Below the pieces are notes generated by a model that was not told where the DNA came from, ran no database searches, and saw nothing but the letters and a program-made list of their open reading frames with translations. From assembly GCF_018408855.1 (NCBI RefSeq), contig NZ_AP024322.1:2418001-2482000 (forward strand): a stretch of DNA of 64,000 nt, given 5' to 3'. Position numbers and translations under genes: made by a program. Of the stretch, positions 1 through 12,531 are shown piece by piece. Numbering within the stretch: position 1 is the stretch's first letter; every line of letters begins with the position of its first letter. Source of the stretch: Caballeronia sp. NK8. GTDB taxonomy: Bacteria > Pseudomonadota > Gammaproteobacteria > Burkholderiales > Burkholderiaceae.

Positions 1-1630
1 CCGCATCGCGCGACGCGCGCGCGGCGTGAACCTGATCGCGCGTCACGACATCGTGCGCTTCGACGAGCGCGTCGAGTTCGCTGCGCGTCGCGTAGAGCGT
101 GTCCTGCGCTTCCTTCGCGCGATCCGTGGCGAGCGTCAGCCGCGACACGTATTCCTGACGCTGCGCGCGCAACGCGGCGATGCGCTCGGCTGCCGGCAGC
201 GTCATCGTCTTCAATTCGGTGATCGGCCGCGACCATCGGCCAAGCGCGGCGATGCCCGCGTCAAGCGCATGCTGCGCGTCGCGCCGCGCGTCTTCGAGGC
301 GCGCCTTCGCCGCGCCCGTATCGCGATACTTTTGCGCGGCACGCAACGCGGCGCGCAGACGCGGCGGCACATCGCCGCCCGCGATCGCCGTGAGCTTCGC
401 TTTGAGCGTATCGATCTGCGCGGCGCATTCGTCGGCCGCCTGCTCGGCATTGCGCGCGGCGAGTTCGAGTTCGCCGCGCTCGAGCATCAGGCTCGTGACC
501 GTCTGGAGCGCGAGCGCGCCGGGCATCGTGCGGCGCACGCCCGCTTCGTCGTGCGGCCAGCCGAGTTGCGCGCCGTCCTGCGCGATCTGGCGCAGTCGCA
601 TCGCGACTTCCTGTTCGAGGCGGGCGATATCGCTCGCGTGATGCGTGCAGCGCTGCCGCGTGGCGTCGAGCGCACGAATGCGCGCCTGCGCGGCGAGCAG
701 CGCGTGCTCGATGTGAATCGCGTTCAGTTCGGCGTGCAATCGCTCGGCCGCCTTCGCGTGTACGTCGAGCGCGCCTTGCGCCGTCGCGAGCCGGGTAAGC
801 GCGTTTTGCAGCGTTGCTTCGGCGTTCGCGGGCAAGTCGACGACGTCGCCCAGTTCGCGCAACTCCGCCGCCTTCTCGCGCCACACATTCAGAAACGGCG
901 CGACACGCCTCACGCGTTCCAGCTTGCCGCGCTGCGCTTCCAGTTCCGCGCGGCGCGCGTCCTGCTCGCGGCGCTGCTCTTCGGCCTCTTCGACCGCGCC
1001 ATGCGCGCGACGCCACTGTGTCGTTCGCACGCTCGCCGTTTTCAGTTCGCTGGTGGCTTCGTCGTATTGCTTTAGGCCGATGTAATACGCGCGGTCGCCC
1101 GACTTGCGCTTCGCCCACAGGCGATCGGCTTCGTCCGCGAGACGCTGGCGCACGTCACCGAGACTCGCGATGCCCGCCGCCGACTGGAACAGCATCTGCC
1201 CGACATCGCTCGATGCATCGAGAATGCCTTGGCCGCCGCGAATCAGCGCCGTGTGATCGAGGCAGTACATCTGCTCGAAGAAGCTCTTGTCGGCCGAGCC
1301 GAGAAACGGCGCGAGCGCGTCGGCGGCAAGCGCGTCGCCGTTCGGCGCGCTGAGCGACGACTTACGGCTCTTCGTGCGATGAAACGCGAAGGTTTCGCTA
1401 CCCGCCTCGATCGACGCGCCGAGCCGCAAGTCGCTCTGCGGATGCACGAACGTGAGCGGCGAGTTGTGCGGCATGCCGAAGAGCAATTCGGAGATCGCGT
1501 TCCTGATGGTCGATTTGCCGGCCTCGTTCGGACCGACGACAAAGTGAAAGTCATGTTCCGCCGCCGGAAACTCGACGGCGTGATCGGTGAATTTGCCGTA
1601 GCGGATGAGTTCGAGCTTGCCGATGCGCAT
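1..1630 (-). CDS. YhaN-like AAA ATPase, SbcC/Rad50 type (C-terminus beyond the left edge)
   Basis: Partial gene; about 543 N-terminal residues lie in the window. It begins MRIGKLELIRYGKF and carries a Walker A motif GPNEAGKST at about residues 33-41, typical of RecF/SbcC/YhaN ATPases. From about residue 190 the sequence is rich in Ala, Glu, Arg and Leu, as expected of a long coiled coil. The start is the ATG preceded by GGAG six bases upstream, which lies in the last codons of the metallophosphoesterase gene; only three bases separate the two genes. The family works as an ATP-driven DNA-end processing partner of an SbcD/YhaO nuclease in double-strand break repair. Family assignment is firm; the exact role is inferred from homology and pairing. 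Confidence 0.85.
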   Translation of the reverse strand, partial: MRIGKLELIRYGKFTDHAVEFPAAEHDFHFVVGPNEAGKSTIRNAISELLFGMPHNSPLTFVHPQSDLRLGASIEAGSETFAFHRTKSRKSSLSAPNGDALAADALAPFLGSADKSFFEQMYCLDHTALIRGGQGILDASSDVGQMLFQSAAGIASLGDVRQRLADEADRLWAKRKSGDRAYYIGLKQYDEATSELKTASVRTTQWRRAHGAVEEAEEQRREQDARRAELEAQRGKLERVRRVAPFLNVWREKAAELRELGDVVDLPANAEATLQNALTRLATAQGALDVHAKAAERLHAELNAIHIEHALLAAQARIRALDATRQRCTHHASDIARLEQEVAMRLRQIAQDGAQLGWPHDEAGVRRTMPGALALQTVTSLMLERGELELAARNAEQAADECAAQIDTLKAKLTAIAGGDVPPRLRAALRAAQKYRDTGAAKARLEDARRDAQHALDAGIAALGRWSRPITELKTMTLPAAERIAALRAQRQEYVSRLTLATDRAKEAQDTLYATRSELDALVEAHDVVTRDQVHAARASRDA

Positions 1631-1633
1631 CGC

Positions 1634-2890
1634 TTACTCCGCGTCCGCCAGTTGCGCGATCAGCCCGGAGCGCACGTCGCCGACGAGCTTCGCGAGTTCG
1701 CCGTTGCGCACGTGCTCGAGCTCGGGCACGGACTTCTGCAGTTCGCTCGGCGCCTGCGATGCCAGCGCGATGAGTCTTTCTTTCAGCATGCTCAGGAATT
1801 CCGGGTCGGACTCGGCTTCGATCAGCAGGCCGTGAAGATCGGCGAGCGCGTCGGTGCGGCCGCTCGCGGGTTCGCTGTGTGCGAGCGGCGCGGTCGCGAT
1901 CTTCACTTTTTCGAGCCACAGACGGTCGTGGCTGATCGCGGCGATCTGCGCGAGCACTTCCGCGCGCAGTTGCGCCTCCAGTCCGAACAGTTCGCCGTGC
2001 GCTCCGGTCGCGCCGGTGATCGTCACGCGCACCGCGTGCGGCACGGACGACGCCGCCGCTTCGATGAGCGCCTCCAGCGAGCGTCCGACCGCGAGCGCGA
2101 CTTCATCGAGCGTGCTCGCCAGTGATGCGTCCACCGTGACGGCTTCCCAGCGCAACACGTCGATGAAGAGCCGCTCGACGCTCACCTCTTCCGTGTCCGA
2201 CACCGTGACGAGCACCGCGCCGCGCCGTCCCGTCTCGCGGATGTTGCGGCCTTGCAGATTGCCCGGAAACACGATGGTCGATGCGTCCTGCCAGATCGCG
2301 TATTCGTGGACGTGGCCGAGCGCCCAGTAGTGATATTCCTTCGCGTGCAATTCGGCGACCGAGCATGGCGCGTAGCTCGCGTGCATCGAGCCGCCTTCGA
2401 GCGCGGTGTGCAGCACGCCGATATTGAAGTACCCGGCGACCGGCGACGGATACGCGGTGACGAGATTCGTCGTGACCGCCTTTTCCTTAAAGCTGTGGCC
2501 GTGCAGCGCGACCTTCAGCGCGTCGATGCGAAAGGTCTGCGGCTTTCTCGTCGAGAAGGTGTGGACGTTGTCGGGCAGTTGCAGCTGGCTCGTCATCTCG
2601 CTTTCGGCGTCGTGATTGCCGAACAGCACGTAGACCGGAATGCCGGCGCGTCGCAGGCGTCCCATCTCGCGGCAGAAAAAGATGCCCGTGTTGTGATCCC
2701 GCCAGGTGCCGTCGTAGAGATCGCCGGCGATCACCATGAAATCGACCTGTTCGTCGACCGCCACCGACACGAGCTTCGAGAACGCCTCGCGCGTGGCGTT
2801 GCGCAGCATGTCGGCGGGTGCGTCCGCGTAGGCGGAAAGGCCGTGCAGCGGGCTATCGAGATGAATATCCGCGGCGTGAATGAAGCGCAT
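1634..2890 (-). CDS. YhaO-like metallophosphoesterase / DNA repair exonuclease (SbcD-like)
   Basis: 418 aa. The calcineurin-like phosphoesterase signature is complete: HAADIH at residues 5-10, then AGDLYDG, FGNHDAES, LHGHSF and ALGHVHEY, which supply the Asp, His and Asn ligands of a two-metal centre. After about residue 250 comes a C-terminal region like that of YhaO proteins. GGAG lies five bases before the ATG. The gene sits directly upstream of the YhaN-like ATPase, so the two very probably form a nuclease/ATPase complex like SbcDC or Mre11-Rad50 acting on DNA ends. A divergent promoter region separates it from the small gene at 3060. Confidence 0.88.
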   Translation of the reverse strand: MRFIHAADIHLDSPLHGLSAYADAPADMLRNATREAFSKLVSVAVDEQVDFMVIAGDLYDGTWRDHNTGIFFCREMGRLRRAGIPVYVLFGNHDAESEMTSQLQLPDNVHTFSTRKPQTFRIDALKVALHGHSFKEKAVTTNLVTAYPSPVAGYFNIGVLHTALEGGSMHASYAPCSVAELHAKEYHYWALGHVHEYAIWQDASTIVFPGNLQGRNIRETGRRGAVLVTVSDTEEVSVERLFIDVLRWEAVTVDASLASTLDEVALAVGRSLEALIEAAASSVPHAVRVTITGATGAHGELFGLEAQLRAEVLAQIAAISHDRLWLEKVKIATAPLAHSEPASGRTDALADLHGLLIEAESDPEFLSMLKERLIALASQAPSELQKSVPELEHVRNGELAKLVGDVRSGLIAQLADAE

Positions 2891-3059
2891 GCAGTCTCCG
2901 TTAAAGGATGTCTTTCTGCCCCGGACCGATGGGGCTGACGATCATAGCAGCCGGTCGGGACACATCGCGTCCCGATCGATATTGCGCATTCGGGACGTCG
3001 AATGTCCCGCGCCGCTCGCAGAATCGGCCACTCGGAATCAACGCGACACGAGGATAACG

Positions 3060-3314
3060 ATGAACGAAACACTCGCGCGAAACACCACGATCACGAGCCC
3101 GTACACACCGAAGAATGTCGATGCCGCGATCGGGCATCTGGAGCGCGTGCTGTCGGCGGAAGGCGCCAACTCGCTGTTCGGCCAGACCTACTGGCGCACG
3201 CGCGTGCGGCAGGTGAGCGCGACGCACGGCCTGCATCGCGAACAGCGCGCGCGACTGGAACGGCTGCTGAAATTGCTGTCGGATGTCGGCTGCGTTCAGG
3301 CTTTCGAGCGCTGA
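3060..3314 (+). CDS. Small conserved-looking hypothetical protein, 84 aa
   Basis: Starts [10 protein letters not shown] and ends CVQAFER. The reading frame extends further upstream, but the ATG at 3060 has a good ribosome binding site (GAGGA, about five bases upstream), so I chose it. The protein is mostly predicted helix, with a region around [17 protein letters not shown] and a basic C-terminal half ([11 protein letters not shown]). No signal peptide, membrane segment or metal motif is visible. Its last 19 bases overlap the 3' end of rsmA on the other strand. I do not recognise a family. Codon use resembles the neighbours, which argues for a real gene. Confidence 0.6.
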   Translation: MNETLARNTTITSPYTPKNVDAAIGHLERVLSAEGANSLFGQTYWRTRVRQVSATHGLHREQRARLERLLKLLSDVGCVQAFER

Positions 3315-4111
3315 ACCGCCTGCGCGAGCGCGACGAACTCCGCAACCGGCACTTCCTCGGCGCGGCGCGTGAGATCGAAGCCGAGGGCATCGAAATCGAT
3401 CGTGTCGCGATACGCGCCCAGATTGTTGCGCAACACCTTGCGACGCTGCGCGAACGCCGCCTTCACGACATCGGACAGCACGGCTTCCTCGACTTCGGGC
3501 AACTCGTGCGGCGCGAACGGAATCATTCGCACGATGGCGGAATTCACCTTCGGCGGCGGATTGAACGACTCGGGCGGCACGTCGATCAGCTTGTCCATCA
3601 CGTAGCGGTATTGCAGCATCACCGAAAGACGCCCGTAGTCCTTGCTCGCGGGCTCGGCGATCATGCGTTCGACCACTTCGTCCTGCAGCATGAAGTGCTG
3701 GTCGATCACCTTGTGCGCGAACGTTGTCAGATGAAAGAGCAGCGGGCTCGAGATGTTGTACGGCAAATTGCCGACGATACGCAGCGTCGGCTTTTCCCCT
3801 TCGAGCGCGAGCGACGCGAAATCGAACTCGAGCGCATCCGCGGAATGCACGACGAGCCTGTCGCCGAAGCGCTTTTCCAGCCGGCCGATCAGATCGCGGT
3901 CCAGTTCGACCGCATGCAACGGCGCTTCGGGCGTGGCGAGCCGCTCGATCAGCGGCTCCGTGAGCGCGGCCAGTCCCGGCCCGATCTCGACCATGCGCTC
4001 GCCGCGCTTCGGCGCGATCACATCGACGATGGAATCGATCACGCCCTGATCGACGAGGAAGTTCTGCCCGAAGCGCTTGCGCGCGAAATGGCCTTGATGT
4101 TTGGTCGACAT
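3296..4111 (-). CDS. rsmA: 16S rRNA (adenine1518-N6/adenine1519-N6)-dimethyltransferase RsmA
   Basis: 271 aa, usual length for KsgA/RsmA. The SAM-binding fold is visible: FGQNFL at residues 14-19, EIGPG at 42-46 (motif I) and the catalytic NLPY at 115-118 (motif IV). The enzyme dimethylates two adjacent adenines in the 3' terminal hairpin of 16S rRNA late in 30S assembly; loss gives kasugamycin resistance in other bacteria. It is last in a surA-pdxA-rsmA arrangement, 34 bases after pdxA, matching the classical surA-pdxA-ksgA order of proteobacteria. It converges on, and slightly overlaps, the small gene at 3060-3314. Confidence 0.97.
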   Translation of the reverse strand: MSTKHQGHFARKRFGQNFLVDQGVIDSIVDVIAPKRGERMVEIGPGLAALTEPLIERLATPEAPLHAVELDRDLIGRLEKRFGDRLVVHSADALEFDFASLALEGEKPTLRIVGNLPYNISSPLLFHLTTFAHKVIDQHFMLQDEVVERMIAEPASKDYGRLSVMLQYRYVMDKLIDVPPESFNPPPKVNSAIVRMIPFAPHELPEVEEAVLSDVVKAAFAQRRKVLRNNLGAYRDTIDFDALGFDLTRRAEEVPVAEFVALAQAVQRSKA

Positions 4112-4145
4112 ACTCGTTTGAAAGAAGCGGGCGCGTGGCCCGAAT

Positions 4146-5138
4146 TCACACCGCGCGCGCGTGACGCTTGTGACGCGCCATCGTGACGGCGGCGTCGATT
4201 GCGGCGATCATGCTGCCCGGATCGGCGCGGCCCGTGCCGGCGAGATCGAGCGCGGTGCCGTGATCCACCGACGTGCGGATGATCGGCAAGCCGAGCGTGA
4301 CGTTGATGCCCTCGCCGAACGTCGCATACTTCAGCACCGGCAAGCCCTGATCATGGAACATCGCGAGCACGCAGTCGGCGTCTTTCAGATAGCGCGGCTG
4401 AAACAGCGTGTCGGCGGGATACGGACCCGGCGCGTCGATGCCAAGCGCGCGGGCGCGTTCGAGCGCGGGCGTGATGACGTCGATTTCCTCGCGGCCCAGA
4501 TAGCCGTTCTCGCCCGCATGCGGATTGAGGCCGGTGACGAGTATGCGCGGCGCGCGCAGACCGAAATGCGCGCGCAGATCGTGATCGATGATCGTGAGCG
4601 TTTCGACGAGGCCGTCGATCGTGAGCGCCGCGGACACGTCCTTCAGCGGCAGATGCGTGGTCGCGAGCGCGACGCGCAATGGCCGCTCGCTCGAACCCGC
4701 CAGCATCATCACGACGCGCGGCGTGTTCGTGCGCTCGGCGAGATATTCGGTATGGCCGGTGAAAGGCACGCCGGCATCGTTGATCGTGCTCTTTTGCAGC
4801 GGCGCGGTGACGATGGCGTCGAAACGGCCGGAAACCGCACCGTCGATGGCGGCATCGAGAAGACCCAGCACGTAGCGCCCGTTCGCCGCATTCAGCTTGC
4901 CCGGTTCGGCGGGCACGGCGAGCGCGTGATGTTCAACGTCGACGGCACCGTTTGTTTCGAGCCAGTCCGCGCCGGCACGCGCTTCAAGCAGAGCACGATC
5001 GCCGAGCACCGTGAAGTGCGCTGACGGCCAACGCTCGCGCGCCTGCCCGAGCGCAGCCGCGGTCAGTTCGGGGCCGACACCGGCCGGCTCGCCAGTCGTG
5101 ATGGCGATGGCGAGCGGTCGGGCGTCGGCGGAGTTCAT
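4146..5138 (-). CDS. pdxA: 4-hydroxythreonine-4-phosphate dehydrogenase PdxA
   Basis: 330 aa starting MNSADARPL. The open frame continues upstream into surA, but this ATG lies five bases after the surA stop and gives the normal family length. Recognisable PdxA segments are [11 protein letters not shown] near the N-terminus, [19 protein letters not shown] and, near the C-terminus, [11 protein letters not shown] followed by [13 protein letters not shown]; the conserved His residues bind the divalent metal. The NAD-dependent enzyme oxidises 4-phosphohydroxy-L-threonine in the DXP-dependent pyridoxal phosphate pathway. It is probably co-transcribed with surA and rsmA. Confidence 0.96.
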   Translation of the reverse strand: MNSADARPLAIAITTGEPAGVGPELTAAALGQARERWPSAHFTVLGDRALLEARAGADWLETNGAVDVEHHALAVPAEPGKLNAANGRYVLGLLDAAIDGAVSGRFDAIVTAPLQKSTINDAGVPFTGHTEYLAERTNTPRVVMMLAGSSERPLRVALATTHLPLKDVSAALTIDGLVETLTIIDHDLRAHFGLRAPRILVTGLNPHAGENGYLGREEIDVITPALERARALGIDAPGPYPADTLFQPRYLKDADCVLAMFHDQGLPVLKYATFGEGINVTLGLPIIRTSVDHGTALDLAGTGRADPGSMIAAIDAAVTMARHKRHARAV

Positions 5139-5142
5139 GCTC

Positions 5143-6501
5143 TTATTGCGGCTGGGCAGCGATGCCCTTGTACTGCACGTACGCGGTGTCGCGCAGTTCG
5201 CGCAGCCAGTCGGAATACGCTTGCTCGGCCTTGCGCTGACCGATCGCCTGACGGGCGATATCGAGCTGCTGCGTCGCCGATCCTTCCGCATCGCGGCGGC
5301 CGAGCACCTGGATCAGGTGGTAGCCGTATTCGCTTCGCACCGGATCGCTGACGGCGCCGTCCTGGAGGTTGTTCATCGCGCGCTCGAATTCAGGCACGGT
5401 TTCGCCCGGGCTGATCCAGCCGAGATCGCCGCCCTGCGACGCCGAGCCGTCCTGCGAGTAGGTGCGCGCGAAGTTGGCAAAATCGCCGCCCGCCGCCACT
5501 TGCTGCTTGATGTCGAGCAGCTTCTGGCGCGCGGACTGTTCCGACATGCCATCCGATACGCGCAAGAGAATGTGGCGCACGTGTGTCTGCACGAGCTTCG
5601 GCGCATCGGCCGCGGTGCCCTGGCTCGCGCGGCGATCCACCAGCTTGATGATCTCGAAGCCGCCGTCGGTGCGCAAAAGCGTTGGCACGACCTGCCCGGG
5701 ACGCAATGTCGACACCGCCGACACGATGCCCGCCGGCAGCGAACCCGGCGCGCGGAAGCCGAGATCGCCGCCCTTGCCGGCGTCGGTGTCCTGCGAGTTC
5801 TGCTTGGCGAGCTTCGCGAAATCGTCGCCGGCCTGCGCCTGCTTGAGCACGGTGTCGGCCTGGGCCTGAACCTTCGTGACTTCGCTTTCAGGCGCATCCG
5901 ACGGAAGCTTGAACATAATGTGCTGCAGACGCAGATCGCTCGCGTTGCGCGCACCCGGGCCGCGCTGGCTGGCGATGTAGTTCGCCACTTCGCCGTCGGA
6001 CACGGTGACCTTGCTGTCCACTTCCTTCTCGCGCAGCTTGGAGAGCGTGAGTTCGGTGCGCGCGTCGCGCATGAAGGTGGACCAGGGCACGCCCTGCGCC
6101 TCGATCCGCGAGCGGTAGACGTCGAGCGTCATCTGGTTTTGCTGGGCGAGACGCGAGAGTGTGCGGTTGACCGTGGCGTCGTCGACGACGATGCCGTCTT
6201 CCTTCGCCCGCTGAAGCTGGATGCGCTCGAGCACCATCTGATCGAGCACCTGCCGCTGCATCTGGTCCGCAGGCGGCACCGGCGCGTTCTGTTGCTGGAG
6301 ACGCTTCGCGATGAGCGCCGTGCGTTCTTGCAGTTCGCGCTGCGTGATGACGCCGTCGTTCACCACCGCGACGACGGAATCGGCGAGCTGCGCATTGCGA
6401 TTCGACAACGCCTGCGCACCGGCCGGCGAACTCAGGATCAGCGCGGCAGCGAGCGCGCCCGCTGCAATTACCGTCGATCGAAACATTTTCACGTTTGCCA
6501 C
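5143..6501 (-). CDS. surA: Periplasmic chaperone / peptidyl-prolyl isomerase SurA
   Basis: 452 aa if started at the GTG at 6501, which has GGAG five bases upstream; an in-frame GTG at 6492 and an ATG at 6486 lack well-placed ribosome binding sites. An N-terminal signal peptide ([20 protein letters not shown], cut near GAQA) targets it to the periplasm. It has a SurA N domain (roughly residues 35-160) and two parvulin domains: the first around [11 protein letters not shown], with GKGGDLGF, and the second around [10 protein letters not shown], with SQGGDLGW. SurA escorts outer-membrane proteins, including LptD, to the Bam complex, which fits its position directly downstream of lptD. Confidence 0.95.
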   Translation of the reverse strand: MANVKMFRSTVIAAGALAAALILSSPAGAQALSNRNAQLADSVVAVVNDGVITQRELQERTALIAKRLQQQNAPVPPADQMQRQVLDQMVLERIQLQRAKEDGIVVDDATVNRTLSRLAQQNQMTLDVYRSRIEAQGVPWSTFMRDARTELTLSKLREKEVDSKVTVSDGEVANYIASQRGPGARNASDLRLQHIMFKLPSDAPESEVTKVQAQADTVLKQAQAGDDFAKLAKQNSQDTDAGKGGDLGFRAPGSLPAGIVSAVSTLRPGQVVPTLLRTDGGFEIIKLVDRRASQGTAADAPKLVQTHVRHILLRVSDGMSEQSARQKLLDIKQQVAAGGDFANFARTYSQDGSASQGGDLGWISPGETVPEFERAMNNLQDGAVSDPVRSEYGYHLIQVLGRRDAEGSATQQLDIARQAIGQRKAEQAYSDWLRELRDTAYVQYKGIAAQPQ

Positions 6502-6625
6502 AGATACTCCATCAAATACGAGCTTCACCCGTTCGTGTACTGCTTGTGTGTGCTGCCTGCGCGGCCATCGGCGCCGCTCTCGACCGCTCGTCATTGGATT
6601 CCCGCGCGAGAACGCCCGTTTCGGC

Positions 6626-9016
6626 CTACTCGTAATCGCTGTACCGGGACAGCGGCGCCGGCGCCGGCGGCGGCGGCTGGTAACCCTGGACGCTCGAACG
6701 GAACGCGGTGACGAGGCCATTGTCGACGTTCGACAAGCCCTTGAACGTCAATTGCGCGAGCACGCGCGTGCCCGACGAAGGCTGGCCCTGCGTGTTCACG
6801 CCGTTGGCGTAACGCTGCATGCCGAAGCCGAACGCCCAGCAGTCGGCATCGTACTGGAAGCCCAGAAGCCCGTCGACGAGACGATGGCTCGCGAGATCAT
6901 AATTTACGCGGGCGACGGCATAGAGCCGATTCGAGAGCGGCCACTCGCCCGACAGCAGGATCTGGTTGATCGGCTCGTTCACCAGGGTGGTCTGGTTGGA
7001 ACGCGTGTAGCGGTATCCGACGTTGATCACCTTGCGTTCGGCGGGGCTGAACGCAAAACCGACGCTCGAACGCACGAGCTGATTGTTATCGACATTATAT
7101 TGGAACGCGGTTTCCGAAGCGAAACCAGCGCCCAGCTTGATGGCCGCGCCCGCGATCAGGTCCGAGTGCTTCGCTTGCTCGGGCAGCTGGCCCGGCGTGA
7201 TCGTGACGCGCTGGCTCTGAAAGTAATACTGCTGCGCGATGACGAAACGCGCGCGCTCGTCGCCCGTCGCCGGGTTGATGAAGCGCGTGGTCAGGCCGGC
7301 CGTCAGGCGGTTCGCATCGGCGATGCGGTCGTTGCCGACGAACGTGTTCGGCGTATAGATCTCGGCCAGGCCGAAGTCGGCTTCGGCGGTATCGAAGATC
7401 GGCGCGAAGTCCTGATTGTGATACGGCGTGTAGACGTAGTAGAGCCGCGGCTCCAGCGTCTGGATGTAATCCTGGCCGAACAGGCGCACCGAGCGGTCGA
7501 ACACGAGCCCCGTATCGAAGCTGAGGGTCGGAATCGACTCGGTGAAATTCTTGGGCTGCCCCGCCACCGGCGGCGACGAGCCCGCAACCTGCGTGGTCGC
7601 GATGTGACTCAGGTCGTACGACGCGAAGTGCCATTGCACCTTCGGCGTGACGAAATAGCCCGGCGCATTGATGCCGTAGCTCAGATACGGATTGAAGTAC
7701 AGCCGGTTGCCGTCGGTCGCGCCATCGGTGGTGATGGTGAAGCGCGTCGCGTCCAGCTCCGCGCCGTAGTCGAAGCCGCCGACGTTGTACTTGTTGTACT
7801 GGACGTTCACCTGCGGCTCACGCGCGTACGGCGGAACCGAAGGCTGCAGCGTCTGCCAGCGCTGTTCGCGCGCGAGCACGGACCACGGGCCGTTGTTGTA
7901 TGTGAGCCCCGCTTCCTGCTGATACAGCAACTGCGTGCCGTTCAGGAACTGATTCGACGCGTTGCCCAGGTCTTCCGGATATTGATCGTCCGAAACCTTG
8001 TTGTAATTGACGTAGCCGCCGAAGCCGTTGCCGAAGTTCTGGCGATGCTGCCAGAAGATCGCATAGCGGTTCGTGTGCGTCACCCGGTCGTTCGGCAGAT
8101 AGTCGCCGGTAAACGAGCCCGAGTAGGTCGGCGACAGGTAGCGGTAGGTCGCTTCGCCCAGCACGCCGCGCTTCGTCATGATGCGCGGCGTGACGGTCAG
8201 ATCGCGATTCGGCGCGATGTTGAAATAGTACGGGATCGTCGCTTCGAAACCGGTCGTCGAGCTGAGCGAGAAGGTCGGCGGCAACAGGCCGCTGCGACGG
8301 TCGCTCGTGAGCGGAAACGACAGCCACGGGCTCGCGAACACCGGCACGCCCTGGAAGAACAGCACGCCGTTATGCGCAACGCCTTCGTCGGCGCCGGTGT
8401 CGAAATCGAACGACGTGCCCTTGATGTACCAGGCCGGATCGGCTTCGCACTGGCACGCGGTGTACGTGCCGTGATCGATGCGCGCGCGCTCGTCGTCGAT
8501 CATGTCGGCGCGCTCGGCGCTACCCGAGCCGCCCGTCAGATTGAAGTGGTACTTCGGGTTCGTCATGAACCCTTCGTTGGCCTCGACCTTCAGATGCGCT
8601 TCCGGACCGGCGAACGACACGCCGTTGTTGATCAGCCTGACATTGCCGAAAGCATCGGCCATGTCCGTGTCCTGATCGTAGTGCAGCGCGTCGCCCTTGA
8701 TGACAGTCACCGTGCGGCGGATCTCCGCCGAACCCTTCGCCGCCATGTCTTCGTCGGAGGTGCCCGTCGCCTTGTCGCTCAGCAGGAAGGTAGACGGTTG
8801 CTGGCCGCTTTGCAGCGGGCGCTCTTCGAGTTGCGGCGCGAGGCGCAGACTGCCGGGGCCGTCGAGCGGCTGCGGATACGCGGCATCGCCCGCGAGCTGG
8901 GCGTGCGCGAGAGCGGGCATCAGACCCGGAACGGATAGAAGCGCGGCGACGAGCCGCCGCCTGCGTGGCTGAGCGTCGCCTTGGATTTTCGATACGGGAA
9001 ACTGTCGTGGCGGCAT
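6626..9016 (-). CDS. lptD: LPS-assembly outer-membrane protein LptD
   Basis: 796 aa from the ATG of [10 protein letters not shown]; a longer frame exists but its extra N-terminus is Arg-rich and unlike a signal peptide. A basic stretch followed by a hydrophobic core ending ALAHAQ is the signal sequence. After it come an LptA-like jellyroll region and a large beta-barrel (OstA C) domain with many alternating aromatic residues. A CQC pair (YTACQCEAD) and a late Cys (DADCWAFG) are candidates for the disulfides that LptD needs. Together with the lipoprotein LptE (encoded at 28977-29570) it inserts lipopolysaccharide into the outer leaflet. surA follows after about 124 bases. Confidence 0.96.
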   Translation of the reverse strand: MPPRQFPVSKIQGDAQPRRRRLVAALLSVPGLMPALAHAQLAGDAAYPQPLDGPGSLRLAPQLEERPLQSGQQPSTFLLSDKATGTSDEDMAAKGSAEIRRTVTVIKGDALHYDQDTDMADAFGNVRLINNGVSFAGPEAHLKVEANEGFMTNPKYHFNLTGGSGSAERADMIDDERARIDHGTYTACQCEADPAWYIKGTSFDFDTGADEGVAHNGVLFFQGVPVFASPWLSFPLTSDRRSGLLPPTFSLSSTTGFEATIPYYFNIAPNRDLTVTPRIMTKRGVLGEATYRYLSPTYSGSFTGDYLPNDRVTHTNRYAIFWQHRQNFGNGFGGYVNYNKVSDDQYPEDLGNASNQFLNGTQLLYQQEAGLTYNNGPWSVLAREQRWQTLQPSVPPYAREPQVNVQYNKYNVGGFDYGAELDATRFTITTDGATDGNRLYFNPYLSYGINAPGYFVTPKVQWHFASYDLSHIATTQVAGSSPPVAGQPKNFTESIPTLSFDTGLVFDRSVRLFGQDYIQTLEPRLYYVYTPYHNQDFAPIFDTAEADFGLAEIYTPNTFVGNDRIADANRLTAGLTTRFINPATGDERARFVIAQQYYFQSQRVTITPGQLPEQAKHSDLIAGAAIKLGAGFASETAFQYNVDNNQLVRSSVGFAFSPAERKVINVGYRYTRSNQTTLVNEPINQILLSGEWPLSNRLYAVARVNYDLASHRLVDGLLGFQYDADCWAFGFGMQRYANGVNTQGQPSSGTRVLAQLTFKGLSNVDNGLVTAFRSSVQGYQPPPPAPAPLSRYSDYE

Positions 9017-9243
9017 GTATGGGTGGCGGTTCGATCCCGTTCGCGTCCCACGCGCCCGATGCCGCCGGGCAGGCGGCCGCGCCCTTTCCGCAGTCACGAA
9101 CTTGACGGTCCGTTGCTAAGCGGGACGACACTCGATCGAACGGTGACGCTCACAGTCGTCGGGGGCCTGGTGCCAGGCGTGAAACGGATCGCTTAAAAAA
9201 GTCGTGGGGTATTATATGGCAAGATGTTTGGCCCCTCGAATTT
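9017..9243. promoter_or_regulatory. Divergent promoter region between lptD and amgK
   Basis: About 227 bases separate the two divergent starts, so both promoters should lie here. On the plus strand an AT-rich patch, GGGGTATTATATGGCA, about 30 bases before amgK, contains a plausible -10 element. I looked for a clear sigma-E type motif facing lptD and did not find a convincing one. Confidence 0.4.
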
Positions 9244-10269
9244 ATGACGCATATTCCTTCCGACGCCCGCCTGAATCAGCTCCGCTCATGGCTCGAAAAT
9301 TTCGCCGGACGCTACCGGTTGAATGTCGCGAGTCTCGCCCCCGCTTCCGCCGATGCAAGCTTTCGCCGCTATTTCCGGCTGGAAAGCGATTCGGAGCACG
9401 GCCAGACGCTCATCGCCGTCGATGCTCCGCCGCCCGAAAAATGCCGCGAGTTCGTGCAGGTCGCCGGGCTGCTCGAAGCGGCTGACGTGCATGTGCCGAA
9501 AATTCTCGAAGCCGATTTCGAAGCCGGTTTCATGCTCGTGACCGACCTCGGCAACACGACGTACATCTCCGTTCTCGACGAAAAGAACGCGCGGCCGATG
9601 ATGCGCGACGCGATCGACACGCTGATCCGCTTCCAGCAGACCGCGCGCGAAGGCGTGCTGCCGCCTTTCGACGAGGCGTTTTTGCGCCGTGAAATGGAAT
9701 TGATGCCCGAGTGGTTCATCGGCCGTCATCTGGGCCGCGAAGTCACCACGGACGAACGCAAGACGCTCGACGACACCTTCACGCTGCTCGTGCAGAGCGC
9801 GCTCGCGCAGCCGCAGACCTTCATGCTGCGCGACTACATGCCGCGCAATCTGATGGTGTGCGAGCCGAATCCGGGGGTGCTGGATTTTCAGGACGCGGTG
9901 TACGGCCCGATCACCTACGACATGGCGTCGCTGATGCGCGACGCATTCGTCAGTTGGGAAGAAGAATTTCAGCTCGATTGCATCGCGTATTACTGGGAAC
10001 GCGCGAAGAAGGCCGGACTTCCCGTCGATCCGGATTTCGGCGACTTCTACCGTCAGCTCGAATGGATGGGCCTGCAGCGGCACATCAAGGTGCTCGGCCT
10101 GTTCGCACGCATCCACTATCGCGACGGCAAGCCGCAATATCTCGCCGATCTGCCGCGTTTCATCGGCTATGCGCGCAAGGTCGCGGAGCGCTACGCGCCG
10201 CTGTGGCCGTTCGCGCGTCTGCTCGACTCGCTGGAAGGCCGCGCGATCGAAGTCGGTTACACCTTCTGA
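9244..10269 (+). CDS. amgK: Anomeric MurNAc/GlcNAc kinase AmgK (aminoglycoside-phosphotransferase fold)
   Basis: 341 aa. It has the APH/choline-kinase fold: the lobe-1 region ASFRRYFRLE, the catalytic loop LRDYMPRNLMV around residues 194-204 (Asp and Asn in the Brenner motif, with RDY replacing the usual HxD) and the metal-binding VLDFQDAVYGP around 212-222. In Pseudomonas putida AmgK phosphorylates the anomeric carbon of MurNAc and GlcNAc, feeding a recycling route that bypasses de novo UDP-MurNAc synthesis and fosfomycin. The assignment rests on the fold plus the immediately following murU-type gene and the neighbouring lptD, the same arrangement as in Pseudomonas. Confidence 0.88.
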   Translation: MTHIPSDARLNQLRSWLENFAGRYRLNVASLAPASADASFRRYFRLESDSEHGQTLIAVDAPPPEKCREFVQVAGLLEAADVHVPKILEADFEAGFMLVTDLGNTTYISVLDEKNARPMMRDAIDTLIRFQQTAREGVLPPFDEAFLRREMELMPEWFIGRHLGREVTTDERKTLDDTFTLLVQSALAQPQTFMLRDYMPRNLMVCEPNPGVLDFQDAVYGPITYDMASLMRDAFVSWEEEFQLDCIAYYWERAKKAGLPVDPDFGDFYRQLEWMGLQRHIKVLGLFARIHYRDGKPQYLADLPRFIGYARKVAERYAPLWPFARLLDSLEGRAIEVGYTF

Positions 10270-10276
10270 GCCGACG

Positions 10277-12455
<2,179 letters not shown>

Positions 12456-12480
12456 TTCGCGGCGCAAGGTCGAAGAAAAA

Positions 12481-12513
12481 GCCCCACGCTTTGCGGCGTG
12501 GGGCTTTTTTTCT
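12481..12513. terminator. Bidirectional rho-independent terminator, purB / gntK
   Basis: The inverted repeat GCCCCACGC ... GCGTGGGGC, with a short TTTGCG loop, is followed by TTTTTTTT on the plus strand and preceded by an A run (GAAGAAAAA), so it should stop both purB and the converging gntK transcript. Confidence 0.93.
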
Positions 12514-12531
12514 GCAACGTCAAACGCGAGA

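Noticed and set aside
26..1075. 349-aa plus-strand frame at the left edge
   Set aside because: Antisense to the partial YhaN-like gene, whose Walker A motif and start site are clear.
6311..8938. 875-aa plus-strand frame across lptD and the start of surA
   Set aside because: Shadow of lptD: composition dominated by Arg, Val and Ala, no motif, no ribosome binding site.
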